From assembly GCA_017592665.1 (NCBI GenBank), contig JAGFNW010000015.1, positions 124,001 to 188,000 of the forward strand: a stretch of 64,000 nucleotides of DNA. The letters run 5' to 3'. A program made the translations under genes and the position numbers. The notes beneath the pieces are model-generated. The model searched no databases. It saw only the letters and a program-made list of their open reading frames with translations, and had not been told where the DNA came from. This document shows, piece by piece, positions 1-8,056 of the stretch (the first letter of the stretch is position 1; each line of letters opens with the position of its first letter). The stretch comes from Streptosporangiaceae bacterium NEAU-GS5. Lineage in GTDB: Bacteria; Actinomycetota; Actinomycetes; Streptosporangiales; Streptosporangiaceae.

Positions 1-560
1 CCCCCGCCGAGCCGCTGCTTGCCGACGGCGAGGAGGTGCCGGTCCTGGTCAGGACCCGCGGCGGGCTGTCCCGGCTGGTCTACCGGAACCACCCGTTCGA
101 CGTCGTCGGGTGGGACGGCTATCTGTATCCGTACGTGTTCAACATCCACGACTTCGAGCCGATCGTGAAGCGGACGCACGCGCCGCCGCCCGTGCACCAG
201 ACGTTCGAGGGGCCCGGGTTCGTGATCTGCTCGTTCTGCCCACGGCCGCTCGACTTCCATCCGGACGCCGTGCCGATCCCCTACAACCACCACAACGTCG
301 ACTCCGACGAGTTCATGTTCTACGTGGGCGGCGACTACGGTGCGCGCAAGGGCTCGGGGATCGACATCGGGTCGATCTCGCTCCACCCGGCCGGGTTCAC
401 CCACGGTCCGCAGCCGGGCGCGGTCGAGGCCGTGATCGCCTCGGGCGCGACGCAGACCACCGAGCTGGCCGTGATGATCGACACGTTCCGCCCGCTCGAC
501 CTCGGCTCGGCCGCGCTGGCCTGCGAGGATCCCGCGTACGCGTGGACTTGGGCCCGGTGA
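1..560 (+). CDS. hmgA: Homogentisate 1,2-dioxygenase, C-terminal part (5' end outside window)
   Basis: This is the C-terminal ~185 residues of the iron dioxygenase that opens the ring of homogentisate to maleylacetoacetate in tyrosine and phenylalanine catabolism. The reading frame is open from base 3 and stops at 558-560. Family-typical stretches are visible: GWDGYLYPYVFNIHDFEPI, then NHHNVDSDEFMFY and SLHPAGFTHGPQPG, which hold the His/Glu iron ligands of the cupin core. The stop overlaps the GTG start of fumarylacetoacetase (GTGA), so the two are translationally coupled and encode consecutive parts of one pathway. Identification is firm; only the start is missing. Confidence 0.95.
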   Translation, partial: PAEPLLADGEEVPVLVRTRGGLSRLVYRNHPFDVVGWDGYLYPYVFNIHDFEPIVKRTHAPPPVHQTFEGPGFVICSFCPRPLDFHPDAVPIPYNHHNVDSDEFMFYVGGDYGARKGSGIDIGSISLHPAGFTHGPQPGAVEAVIASGATQTTELAVMIDTFRPLDLGSAALACEDPAYAWTWAR

Positions 561-1693
561 CCGCGGCCTGGCCGCCGGCCACGCCCGGGTTCGGCGTCGA
601 CCACCTGCCCTATGGGGTCTTCGAGAGCGGGGGTTCGGCGCGTGTGGGCGTGCGGATCGGCGACCACGTGCTCGACCTCGCGCCCGTGCTGCACGACGAG
701 GTGTTCGCCGCCGGGTCGCTCAACCCGTTCCTGGCCCGGGGGCGTACGGCCTGGCAGGCCACCCGCGCCCGGCTCAGGGAGCTGCTGGCCGCCGACGACG
801 CCGGCAGCCGGGCCGTGGTCGAGCCGCACCTGATCCCGCTGGACCAGGTGACACTGCGGCTGCCCATCGAGGTCGCCGACTACGTGGACTTCTACGCCTC
901 GATCGACCACGCGTCCAACGTGGGCCGGATGTTCCGCCCGGATCAGGAGCCGCTCAAGGCCAACTGGCGGCACCTGCCGGTCGGCTATCACGGGCGCGCC
1001 GGCACGGTCGTCGTCTCTGGTACGCCGATCCGCCGGCCGTACGGGCAGCTGCGGGAAGGGGTCTTCGGGCCGAGCGAGAAGCTCGACTTCGAGGCCGAGC
1101 TGGCGTTCGTGGTGGGGGCGGGCACGGCGCCCGGCACGCCGGCCGGGCCGTTCGACGAACACGTCTTCGGCGTGACGCTGCTCAACGACTGGAGCGCGCG
1201 GGACATCCAGAACTGGGAATACGTGCCGCTCGGGCCGTTCCTCGGCAAGTCGTTCGCGACCTCGATCTCGCCGTGGGTCACCCCGCTCGAAGCGCTGGAA
1301 GGGGCCAGGATCGACGGTCGCCCCCAGGATCCGGCGCCGCTCCCCTACCTGGCGCGGACGGCCAAGTGGGGGCTGGATCTCACGCTGGCGGTCGCGATCA
1401 ACGGCAGGGTCGTCAGCCGGCCGCCGTACGCGGGAATGTATTGGACTCCGGATCAGATGCTCGCCCACCTCACGGTCAACGGGGCGAGCCTGCGGACAGG
1501 CGATCTGTACGCCAGTGGCACCGTCTCCGGCCCGGACGACCCCGGGTGCCTTCTGGAGCTCGGGTGGAACGGGACGCGCCCGGGGGTGCCGTTCCTCCAG
1601 GACGGCGACATCGTCACAATCACCGCGTCGACAAGGGACGGGATCTCATTGGGTGAGGTCACGGGGGGTGTGCGGGCCGCTACCCTGGGGTGA
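557..1693 (+). CDS. fahA: Fumarylacetoacetase
   Basis: The 378-residue enzyme hydrolyses fumarylacetoacetate to fumarate and acetoacetate, the last step of homogentisate catabolism. The GTG at 557 was chosen because it overlaps the hmgA stop by four bases and the encoded N-terminus fits the family. Hallmarks in order are YVDFYASIDHASNVGRMFRP, NWRHLPVGYHGRAG, FGPSEKLDFEAELAFVVG, LLNDWSARDIQNWEYVPLG and GTVSGPDDPGCLLELGWNG, which carry the metal ligands (Asp/Glu) and the catalytic His-Glu region. Length is slightly under the usual ~400-420. No isomerase gene is visible in the window; it may lie upstream. Confidence 0.95.
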   Translation: MTAAWPPATPGFGVDHLPYGVFESGGSARVGVRIGDHVLDLAPVLHDEVFAAGSLNPFLARGRTAWQATRARLRELLAADDAGSRAVVEPHLIPLDQVTLRLPIEVADYVDFYASIDHASNVGRMFRPDQEPLKANWRHLPVGYHGRAGTVVVSGTPIRRPYGQLREGVFGPSEKLDFEAELAFVVGAGTAPGTPAGPFDEHVFGVTLLNDWSARDIQNWEYVPLGPFLGKSFATSISPWVTPLEALEGARIDGRPQDPAPLPYLARTAKWGLDLTLAVAINGRVVSRPPYAGMYWTPDQMLAHLTVNGASLRTGDLYASGTVSGPDDPGCLLELGWNGTRPGVPFLQDGDIVTITASTRDGISLGEVTGGVRAATLG

Positions 1694-1721
1694 ACCCAAG
1701 TAGCGAAGGCAAGGACGAGTT

Positions 1722-2858
1722 ATGCGCCGCGCGGTCATCGCGCTCCTCCTCCTGATCGCCGCCCCCGGATGCTCCGCGGTGACGGCCGGCACGGAGACCC
1801 CGCCCCCCGCGACGATCACGATCTATCCCGCCAACGGCGCCACGGCGGCCCGCACCAACCACGGCCTCATCGTGAAGGCCCACGGCAGCCCGTTGAGCCG
1901 CGTGACCGTGTTCGCCGGCGGTCAGGCGGTGCCGGGCACGTTCGACCCGGCGCACACCATCTGGCGGTCGGCGTGGACGCTGCGCCCTGACATGGAGTAC
2001 GCGGTGTCCGCCACCGCGGCAAGGGTCCGCGCCGACGCGCGATTCCGCACGCTGCGGCCGCAGCACACGGTCGACGTGGCGACGGCCACCCCGGACACCG
2101 GGGAGACCGTCGGCGTCGGCATGCCGATCATCGTCACCTTCACGGGGCCGGTGACCGATCACCGGGCCGTCGAGAGGGCCCTCGAGATCACCTCGTCGAA
2201 GCCGGTCGAGGGGGCCTGGCACTGGTTCTCCGACACCGAGGTGGTCTACCGGCCGCGCAAGGTCTGGCCGGCGCACATCACCGCCACGTTCACAGCCCAC
2301 CTGAGCGGGGTGCGGACCGCGCCCGGCACCTTCGGCACGCGCGATCTGACCATCCCGTTCGCCATCGGCCGCCGGATGATCAGCACGGTCGACACGGTCA
2401 CCCACCAGATGGCCGTGCGCCGCGACGGCGAGCTCGTCCAGCGGATGGCCATCAGCGCGGGCATGGCCACCACCAAGGAGTACACCACCACCAGCGGCAT
2501 CCACCTGACCATGGAAAAGGGCAACCCGGTCCGGATGATCTCCCCGGGGAAGAAGAAGAACGACCCCGACTACTACGACGTGATGATCGGCTATGCCGTA
2601 CGGATCTCCAACAGCGGGGAGTACGTGCACGCCAAGAACAACGTCTGGGCGCAGGGCCAGGCCAACGTCAGCCACGGCTGCGTCAACGCCCGCCCCGACC
2701 AGGCCCAGTGGTTCTACGACAACGCGCTCCGCGGCGACCCGGTCATCATCACCGGCACCGACCGGCCGTTGGAGTGGGACAACGGCTGGGGATTCTGGCA
2801 GATCCCATGGGACCAGTGGCTGCGCGGCAGCGCCCTGGCCCGCGGAGTCGTAGAGTAA
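1722..2858 (+). CDS. Lipoprotein L,D-transpeptidase (YkuD family)
   Basis: The 378-residue exported enzyme should form 3-3 crosslinks in peptidoglycan. The N-terminus is a lipoprotein signal, with the lipobox ending at Cys17 (IAAPGC). Residues ~30-230 look like two Ig-like domains as in actinobacterial Ldt proteins, followed by the YkuD domain with HAKNNVWAQGQANVSHGCVN; the catalytic Cys is Cys320 in SHGCVN and His318 precedes it. The C-terminal Trp-rich tail (WDNGWGFWQIPWDQWL) matches the cap seen in mycobacterial-type enzymes. It sits alone between fahA and nfeD, on the same strand, and acts outside the membrane. Confidence 0.93.
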   Translation: MRRAVIALLLLIAAPGCSAVTAGTETPPPATITIYPANGATAARTNHGLIVKAHGSPLSRVTVFAGGQAVPGTFDPAHTIWRSAWTLRPDMEYAVSATAARVRADARFRTLRPQHTVDVATATPDTGETVGVGMPIIVTFTGPVTDHRAVERALEITSSKPVEGAWHWFSDTEVVYRPRKVWPAHITATFTAHLSGVRTAPGTFGTRDLTIPFAIGRRMISTVDTVTHQMAVRRDGELVQRMAISAGMATTKEYTTTSGIHLTMEKGNPVRMISPGKKKNDPDYYDVMIGYAVRISNSGEYVHAKNNVWAQGQANVSHGCVNARPDQAQWFYDNALRGDPVIITGTDRPLEWDNGWGFWQIPWDQWLRGSALARGVVE

Positions 2859-2884
2859 AAGAATGTCGGGGTAGGGAGGCGACA

Positions 2885-3316
2885 ATGGACTCCTGGATCA
2901 TCTGGTTGATCCTCGCCGCTGCCCTGGGGATCGCCGAGATCTTCACGCTGACGGCCGCCCTCGGCATCATCGCGGTCGCGGCGCTTCTCACCACGGGAGT
3001 GGCAGCCATCGGCCTGCCCGTCATCGTGCAGGTCGCCGTCTTCTTCGGGGCCTCGGCCGGAGGTCTCGTCATGGTCCGTCCCATCGCCCGCCGCCACCTT
3101 CAGCAGCCTCCCGCGAAGCGGTTCGGCATCGCCGCGCTCGTCGGAAAGGTCGCGTACGTTACGGAGGAGGTCACCGGCCGGGACGGACGGGTCAAAATCG
3201 GCGGCGAGGAGTGGTCTGCGCGGGCCTACGACGAGTCGCTCGTCATCCCCGTCGGCGCCACCGTCGACGTCTTCGAAATCGAGGGCGCCACCGCCCTCGT
3301 ATATCCCCGGGAGTGA
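2885..3316 (+). CDS. NfeD-like membrane protein
   Basis: The 143-residue protein has several closely spaced hydrophobic segments at the N-terminus (residues ~4-70) and a small OB-fold-like C-terminal domain (from about residue 80, including VGKVAYVTEEVTGRDGRVKIGGEEWSAR cut here only for its short core GRVKIGGEEW). This is the short NfeD form without a ClpP-like protease. The ATG at 2885 follows a good GGGAGG site. The next gene, an SPFH protein, starts seven bases after its stop. NfeD/SPFH pairs are a conserved unit thought to organise membrane microdomains or guide protease activity, which fits this arrangement. Confidence 0.85.
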   Translation: MDSWIIWLILAAALGIAEIFTLTAALGIIAVAALLTTGVAAIGLPVIVQVAVFFGASAGGLVMVRPIARRHLQQPPAKRFGIAALVGKVAYVTEEVTGRDGRVKIGGEEWSARAYDESLVIPVGATVDVFEIEGATALVYPRE

Positions 3317-3322
3317 TCCGGC

Positions 3323-4435
3323 ATGGAAATCGCGTTGCTCGCCATAGTGGTCCTTGTCGTGCTGTTCGCCGTGACAACGGTGCTCAAGGCCGTTCGGATC
3401 GTTCCACAGGCGCGAGCGGGCAACGTGGAGCGCCTGGGGCGCTACTACCGGACGCTGGAGCCAGGCCTCAACTTCGTCATCCCGTTCGTCGACCGGGTCC
3501 GCCCGCTGATCGACCTGCGGGAGCAGGTGGTCTCGTTCAAGCCCCAGCCGGTGATCACCGAGGACAACCTGGTGGTCGACATCGACACGGTCCTCTACTT
3601 CCAGGTCACCGACCCGCGCGCCGCGGCGTACGAGATCGCCAACTTCATCCAGGGCGTGGAGCAGCTGACCGTCACCACGCTCCGCAACGTGGTCGGCGGC
3701 ATGGACCTGGAGAAGACGCTGACCTCCCGCGACACCATCAACAACCAGCTGCGCGGAGTGCTCGACGAGGCGACCGGCAAGTGGGGCCTGCGGGTCAACC
3801 GGGTCGAGATCAAGGCGATCGACCCGCCGAAGACCATAAAGGAGGCCATGGAGAAGCAGATGCGCGCCGAGCGGGACAAGCGCGCCGCGATCCTCACGGC
3901 CGAGGGCCAGCGCCAGTCGAAGATCCTCACCGCGGAAGGTGAGAAGCAGAGCGCCATCCTGCGCGCCGAGGGCGAGCGGACCTCGCAGATCCTCAAGGCC
4001 GAGGGCCAGTCGCAGGCCATCGACGAGGTCTTCCAGGCCGTGCACCGCAACGACCCCGACCCCAAGCTGCTCGCCTACCAATATCTGCAGGTTCTGCCGC
4101 AGCTCGCGCAGAGTCCGGGCAACACGTTCTGGGTGATCCCGGGCGAGGTCACCTCGGCGCTGCAGTCGGTGTCGAAGGCCTTCACCGAAGCGCTTCCCTC
4201 CGTGGAGGCCCGCACGGGCCCGCGCGATCGCACGGCCGGCAGCGCGGCGGTCGAAGAGGCCGAGCGCGCCGCAGCCGAGGCCAAGGCCGAAGCCGAAGAC
4301 TCCGAGCGCGCCGGCCCGCGCCAGATCGAGTCGCCTCGCCGACCCCTCGACGGCAACGTGCCGGCCCCCGAGCCGGCCGCCTTCCCCGAGCCGGTTACGG
4401 CCCCCAACACCCCCGCCCCCACCGACGAGCCCTGA
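3323..4435 (+). CDS. SPFH/band 7 (stomatin-like) membrane protein
   Basis: The 370-residue protein has one N-terminal membrane anchor (residues ~3-24), a band 7 domain (~25-190, with GRYYRTLEPGLNFVIPFVDR and VDIDTVLYFQVTDPRAAAYE), then four 11-residue repeats of the type IL-AEG-RQS (~residues 190-235) expected to form the coiled-coil oligomerisation arm. The C-terminus is a disordered Ala/Glu/Pro tail. It resembles QmcA-type paralogs that assemble large membrane rings. It is the second gene of an nfeD-SPFH operon. The tail beyond residue ~300 is lineage-specific and low in complexity. Confidence 0.92.
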   Translation: MEIALLAIVVLVVLFAVTTVLKAVRIVPQARAGNVERLGRYYRTLEPGLNFVIPFVDRVRPLIDLREQVVSFKPQPVITEDNLVVDIDTVLYFQVTDPRAAAYEIANFIQGVEQLTVTTLRNVVGGMDLEKTLTSRDTINNQLRGVLDEATGKWGLRVNRVEIKAIDPPKTIKEAMEKQMRAERDKRAAILTAEGQRQSKILTAEGEKQSAILRAEGERTSQILKAEGQSQAIDEVFQAVHRNDPDPKLLAYQYLQVLPQLAQSPGNTFWVIPGEVTSALQSVSKAFTEALPSVEARTGPRDRTAGSAAVEEAERAAAEAKAEAEDSERAGPRQIESPRRPLDGNVPAPEPAAFPEPVTAPNTPAPTDEP

Positions 4436-4480
4436 CCCACCCCACCGGCGCCCCACGCTCCGGGGGCCCGCGCCACGTCG

Positions 4481-4607
4481 TGTCCGACAGATCACGCCGA
4501 GCGCCGCGACGCCCAGGGGGAATGTCTGACAAATGCCGCCCGCCGCGAGCGGCGATCCAGGTGCGTGCCACGGCGTCGCGCAGCAGGGCATGTCTGTCAG
4601 ATGCGAC
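4481..4607. repeat. Three short intergenic direct repeats (TGTCYGACARAT-like)
   Basis: The intergenic stretch after the SPFH gene holds three related words: TGTCCGACAGATCACGC at 4481, TGTCTGACAAATGCCGC at 4523 and TGTCTGTCAGATGCGAC at 4591. Each is preceded by a GC-rich segment containing CGCGACG/GCGTCGCG and CAGG or CAGGG, so the unit may be longer than the visible word. Spacing is irregular (42 and 68 bases). Each word also contains a short inverted element (TGTC...GACA in the first two). Function is unknown; a regulator site or a decayed repeat family are both possible. Confidence 0.45.
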
Positions 4608-4778
4608 CTACTGACGGGGCTTGATGTTGCGCCGGATGCCGGCGTAGTACATGCCGACGAGGATCGCGCCCACGGCACTCACCGCCGTGGCCGCGGTGCC
4701 CTTCACGACGATCCACATGAACACGACCACGGCCGCGTAAAGCATCGGCACAACGATGTCGAGCGTGTTCCGATTCAT
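4608..4778 (-). CDS. Small single/double-pass membrane protein of unknown function
   Basis: A 56-residue protein starting MNRNTLDIVVPMLYAAVVVF, with hydrophobic segments at about residues 8-24 and 28-47 and a basic tail (YYAGIRRNIKPRQ). The ATG at 4778 was preferred to in-frame codons further upstream because the upstream extension is Gly/Pro-rich with no membrane character. Similar short proteins are common in actinobacteria, but no function can be assigned. It is divergent from the toxin-antitoxin genes, with only about 100 bases between them, so it may share their promoter region. Confidence 0.6.
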   Translation of the reverse strand: MNRNTLDIVVPMLYAAVVVFMWIVVKGTAATAVSAVGAILVGMYYAGIRRNIKPRQ

Positions 4779-4849
4779 GCCCGCGATCGTCCCACCCCCC
4801 ACCCACCCCCGCTGTCCTCCATTCGGTGGACAGGTAACATGCATGCACT

Positions 4850-4868
4850 ATGCATGTGTCACATGCAT
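4850..4868. promoter_or_regulatory. 19-bp perfect palindrome, probable toxin-antitoxin operator
   Basis: The sequence ATGCATGTG-T-CACATGCAT is a perfect inverted repeat around a central T, and it ends 12 bases before the antitoxin GTG at 4881. An additional TGCATGCA lies just upstream (4840-4847). Ribbon-helix-helix antitoxins of the FitA/VapB type bind such palindromes as complexes with their toxin, so autoregulation is the natural reading. The site overlaps where the promoter of the pair should be. Confidence 0.65.
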
Positions 4869-4880
4869 TATGCTTGCGAT

Positions 4881-5117
4881 GTGGACAAGACGTTGCAAGT
4901 GCGCGGGCTGGACGAGGCGGTGGTGGCGGAGTTGAAGGCGCGGGCCGCACGCCGCCGGATGTCCCTGTCCGCCTACGTCGCCGACATCCTGACCGAGGTG
5001 GTCGCGACCCCAGCACCGGACGAAGTGCTCGAGCGGCTGAACGCGCTGAAGTCGCTCGGCGGCGGCGCCGCCCGCGACGACATCCTGACCGAGGTCAGGA
5101 GGATCCGCGAGTCATGA
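4881..5117 (+). CDS. FitA/VapB-like ribbon-helix-helix antitoxin
   Basis: The 78-residue protein begins VDKTLQVRGLDEAVVAEL and continues with a ribbon-helix-helix fold (LKARAARRRMSLSAYVADIL), typical of FitA-like antitoxins, followed by a C-terminal toxin-binding tail. In-frame ATG codons at 4839 and nearby would add His/Cys-rich residues encoded by the operator itself, so the GTG at 4881 is preferred. No clear ribosome site precedes it, which fits a leaderless or very short leader. The stop overlaps the toxin ATG by four bases (ATGA). The protein should neutralise the PIN toxin and repress the operon. Confidence 0.82.
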   Translation: MDKTLQVRGLDEAVVAELKARAARRRMSLSAYVADILTEVVATPAPDEVLERLNALKSLGGGAARDDILTEVRRIRES

Positions 5118-5497
5118 TCGTCATTGACAGCTCCGCCTTGATCGAGGCGCTCGCCGGGGCCGACCCCGATGACAAGCTGCTCCGCCGGGTGGCCACAGAG
5201 CACGTCCAGGTGCCCCACCTGATCGACTACGAGTTTCGCAACGCCCTGCGCGGACTGCTGCTCGGCGGCAAGGTCACCCCGGCCCGCGCCGAGGGCGCCC
5301 GGCTGGTCAAACGCGGCCTCAACCTGACCCGGCACCCCGACGAGGTCACCGAAGCCCGCGCCTGGGACCTCCGCGGCAATTTCAACGGCTACGACGCCAC
5401 CTACGTCGCCCTCGCCGAGGCCCTCGACTGCCCCCTCATCACCACTGACGACAAGATCGCCCGAGCCGCCAGAACAGTGACCGTTGAGCTCTACTGA
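5114..5497 (+). CDS. PIN-domain ribonuclease toxin (VapC/FitB-like)
   Basis: The 127-residue protein is a complete PIN domain. The acidic metal-binding residues are visible: Asp5 (IVIDSSALIEAL), Glu40 (YEFRNAL), Asp94 (NGYDATYVALAEAL) and Asp112 (LITTDDKIARAA). VapC-type toxins cleave RNA, commonly tRNA or rRNA, when released from their antitoxin. The start overlaps the antitoxin stop (ATGA), giving coupled translation of both partners. All catalytic positions are intact, so the pair is probably active rather than decayed. Confidence 0.88.
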   Translation: MIVIDSSALIEALAGADPDDKLLRRVATEHVQVPHLIDYEFRNALRGLLLGGKVTPARAEGARLVKRGLNLTRHPDEVTEARAWDLRGNFNGYDATYVALAEALDCPLITTDDKIARAARTVTVELY

Positions 5498-5510
5498 CGC
5501 AGGCGTCGCG

Positions 5511-5627
5511 GTCTTCGAGGTGGTGTCGTAGACGACCCGGTCCCTCGACTACGGCCCGTTCGGCAAGCCTTACACCCTCCCCATCGGCGTCACGATCGAG
5601 ACGGGGTCCTATCCGAGGGTGGGGTGA
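5511..5627 (+). pseudogene. Possible remnant of the 3' end of a protein gene
   Basis: One frame from 5511 to the TGA at 5625-5627 reads coding-like residues (VFEVVS, an internal TAG at 5529-5531, then DYGPFGKPYTLPIGVTIE and GSYP). The DYGPFGKP-type ending recalls the C-terminus of secreted lipoproteins of the LppX/LprG kind, but the match is from memory and weak. There is no start codon with a ribosome site, and the in-frame stop argues for a decayed fragment left beside the toxin-antitoxin pair. Confidence 0.3.
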
Positions 5628-5628
5628 C

Positions 5629-6381
5629 CTACTGGGTGGCGCAGTTCATGAGGTCGTGGAGGAGGGTGACGAGGGACTGGTCGCCGTTGTGGAAGATGTG
5701 GGTGGCCGGGACACGGCGCCACAGCCAGATCAGGACGTCCTGCGGGTCGCCGGAGATCATCGCGCCGGCGGGAGCGGCATCCTGTGTGACCTCGATGCCC
5801 GCCGGTGTGGCCCGGACCAGCCAGCGGGCGTCCTCGCCCGCCAGGATTTCGACGGCGCGGCCGTCGCTGGAGGTCAGGAGGCTGCCATAGTCCTCAGGCC
5901 ACTCGTGTGAGCTGTAGGCGAGGAACGTGATCAGCACCTCGTCGATGCCGTCGACCGCGAGGTCGCCGGGGATCCGCGCGAGCGGCTCGGCGAGCGCCTG
6001 CTCGGCGTCCACCCGGTGGATCACCGTTTCCTGTGCCATCCGCCGGATCCAGAAACCCACGGTCTGATCCGCCGCATACCAGGTCACGCTCGGCTCTTCG
6101 GCTTTGCGCACGGTCAGCTCGTCGACCAGCTCGGCCAGCGCCCGGTCGAACAGGGCCAGCGGCTCCTCTTCACGGAGCTCCGGCAGCGGCCAGGGCGACG
6201 GCCAGTCGCCGCGGCGCATGGTCTCGACCTTGTGCAGATAGACCTCGGCCACGTGATAGACCAGGTCGGTCACTGTCCAGCCCGGGCAGCTGGGCACCGC
6301 CTCGCCGAGCCCGCGTGCCGCGACCTCACGCAGCCGCGTCGCGTCCGCCGTCAAGCAGTCGAGATATCGCGCGCTTTCCAT
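5629..6381 (-). CDS. Maleylpyruvate isomerase/DinB-like (MDMPI N-terminal) family protein
   Basis: The 250-residue protein starts MESARYLDCLTADATRLREV and has the four-helix DinB-like N-terminal domain found in mycothiol-dependent maleylpyruvate isomerases, with the probable metal ligands His47-like (VYHVAEVYLHK) and His in QETVIHRVDAE. A second, mostly beta C-terminal domain (~160-250) follows, as usual in the actinobacterial family. The ATG at 6381 is preferred to the GTG at 6390 because AGGTGGGTGGT sits directly before it. The substrate is unknown: most members are not true isomerases. It stands alone, convergent with the remnant region and downstream of the GTPase pair. Confidence 0.8.
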   Translation of the reverse strand: MESARYLDCLTADATRLREVAARGLGEAVPSCPGWTVTDLVYHVAEVYLHKVETMRRGDWPSPWPLPELREEEPLALFDRALAELVDELTVRKAEEPSVTWYAADQTVGFWIRRMAQETVIHRVDAEQALAEPLARIPGDLAVDGIDEVLITFLAYSSHEWPEDYGSLLTSSDGRAVEILAGEDARWLVRATPAGIEVTQDAAPAGAMISGDPQDVLIWLWRRVPATHIFHNGDQSLVTLLHDLMNCATQ

Positions 6382-6463
6382 ACCACCCACCTAAACAGAC
6401 CTCACCGACAACTTCACGCCCCCCGGCGGCGGCGGTGACTTTCGATCTGCCGGACGATGCGCT

Positions 6464-8056
6464 TTAGACCTGCCGGGCTTGGGCGAGGGTGGCGGTGAAG
6501 CGGCGGTAGCGGGAGAGCTCGTCGTCGAGCGGGGTGATGACCAGGTCGCGTGCCACGTCCTCGATGGCGGCGCGCAGAGCTTTGGCCGCCTTGCGGGCCC
6601 GGCGGCGGCCACCGAGCCAGGCGGCGAGGCGGGAGAGCAGGGCGACCAGCACGCCCGCCACCGCACCGCCGAGCAGCAGCGCGGTCGGCCACGGCAGCTC
6701 GCCGGCCGTCGGCGTGGGCAGGTCGGGAAGACGCAGGTAGCTCACGACGAACAGGGCGCCCAGCCAGAGCGCGCCGACCGCCATCGTCGCGAAGATCAGC
6801 CACTGCAGCACGCCGATCACCCGCCACCAGCGCGGCGGACGGGCCGCGCCGATCGAGGTGGTCGCCACCGCGCGGTCCAGCCGCTCTTCCAGCTCCTGCG
6901 ACCGCGACCGCGCCGCATGCCGTACCGCCGCGGCCCACGGCTCGGGCACCCCGCTCGCCGCCGCGCCGCCCGCGTCGCGGATCGCCGTCTCCATCCGCGA
7001 TTTCTGTACGGCTGTCGCCGCCGGCAACGAGGTCCGCGTGTCCGGGGATATCGCGACGCGGAGCCGGCGCAGCGGGTCGGGCCGGAAACGGCGCAGCCAG
7101 CGCGTAACGGGCCATCCTGTGGCGATGATCGCGCGGTGGCGGTGCGCCTTGGCCACCGCGCCCACGACCAGCGGCACCCCGGCCGCCTCCCCCAAAGCCG
7201 CGACCAGCTCCTTGCCCCGCACCGCCGGTTCCTTGCCCTCCGCGGGCGTACCAGCCGCGACGGCGAGAGTCTCGGCGGCGCTGGAGACGTCGGCGGCGAG
7301 GCGGGCCGACCAGGCGCGACGGCGGCGGACCAGCCGGGCCACACTGTCGCGCAGTTCGGAGAGCCCCGCCCCGGTCCGAGCGGACGCGGCCAGCACCGGC
7401 ACACCCTCCAGGCCGTCTTCGGCGAGCAGGCGGCGCAGGTCGGCCAGGCAGCGTTCGACCGCGTCCGGCGGGAGGCGGTCGACCTGGTTGAGCACGACGA
7501 GGGTGACGTCCTTGTGGTGGGCGAGGGGCCGGAGATACCGCTCGTGGACGGCCGCGTCGGCGTACTTCTGCGGATCGAGCACCCACACCAGCAGATCCAC
7601 GACGGCGACCAGCCGATCGACCTCAAGCCGGTGGGACTGCTCGATCGAGTCGTGATCCGGCAGGTCGAGCAGGATCAGTCCGTCGAGGTCGGCGGATCGG
7701 CCCGTGATCTCGTGGCGGCGCGGCACGTCGAGCCAGTCCAGCAGCGGGCCCGAACCCTGCGGATCCCACATCGCGGCCAGTGCGGCCGCGGTCGTCGGCC
7801 GGGTCACGCCCACGGTCGCGAGCTCCGCGCCCGCGAGCGCGTTGAACAGGGAGGACTTGCCGCTGCCGGTGGCTCCGGCGAGCGCGACGGCGGTGTGCGC
7901 GACCGACAGATTGCGCCGCACGCCCGCGTGCGCCACGACCGCCTTGGCCTCGTCGACGGCCGACGACGGCAGCCGCCCGTCGGCGAGGCCGGCCGCCTCC
8001 GCGAGCGCGTCCAACCGGTCGTCGAGCGACGGCCCCTTCTTACGCAGCAGCTTCAC
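6464..8056 (-). CDS. Dynamin-like GTPase with two membrane helices (second of a pair)
   Basis: The 530-residue protein has a dynamin/YfjP-type G domain: Walker A GATGSGKS at residues 61-68, a G3 motif DLPDHDS and a G4 motif NQVD. Two hydrophobic helices lie near residues 407-433 and 455-480, followed by a basic amphipathic tail. It starts with a GTG that overlaps the stop of the upstream GTPase (GTGA). A two-gene pair with one membrane-spanning and one more soluble dynamin-like protein matches the DynA/DynB pair described in Streptomyces sporulation septation; this one would be the DynB-like partner. That assignment is inferred from architecture, not from alignment. Confidence 0.8.
   Translation of the reverse strand: MKLLRKKGPSLDDRLDALAEAAGLADGRLPSSAVDEAKAVVAHAGVRRNLSVAHTAVALAGATGSGKSSLFNALAGAELATVGVTRPTTAAALAAMWDPQGSGPLLDWLDVPRRHEITGRSADLDGLILLDLPDHDSIEQSHRLEVDRLVAVVDLLVWVLDPQKYADAAVHERYLRPLAHHKDVTLVVLNQVDRLPPDAVERCLADLRRLLAEDGLEGVPVLAASARTGAGLSELRDSVARLVRRRRAWSARLAADVSSAAETLAVAAGTPAEGKEPAVRGKELVAALGEAAGVPLVVGAVAKAHRHRAIIATGWPVTRWLRRFRPDPLRRLRVAISPDTRTSLPAATAVQKSRMETAIRDAGGAAASGVPEPWAAAVRHAARSRSQELEERLDRAVATTSIGAARPPRWWRVIGVLQWLIFATMAVGALWLGALFVVSYLRLPDLPTPTAGELPWPTALLLGGAVAGVLVALLSRLAAWLGGRRRARKAAKALRAAIEDVARDLVITPLDDELSRYRRFTATLAQARQV

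Noticed and set aside
1680..2885. Long minus-strand frame over the L,D-transpeptidase gene
   Set aside because: Its composition (Asp/Gly/Arg/His-rich) and lack of any motif mark it as an antisense shadow of high-GC coding DNA.
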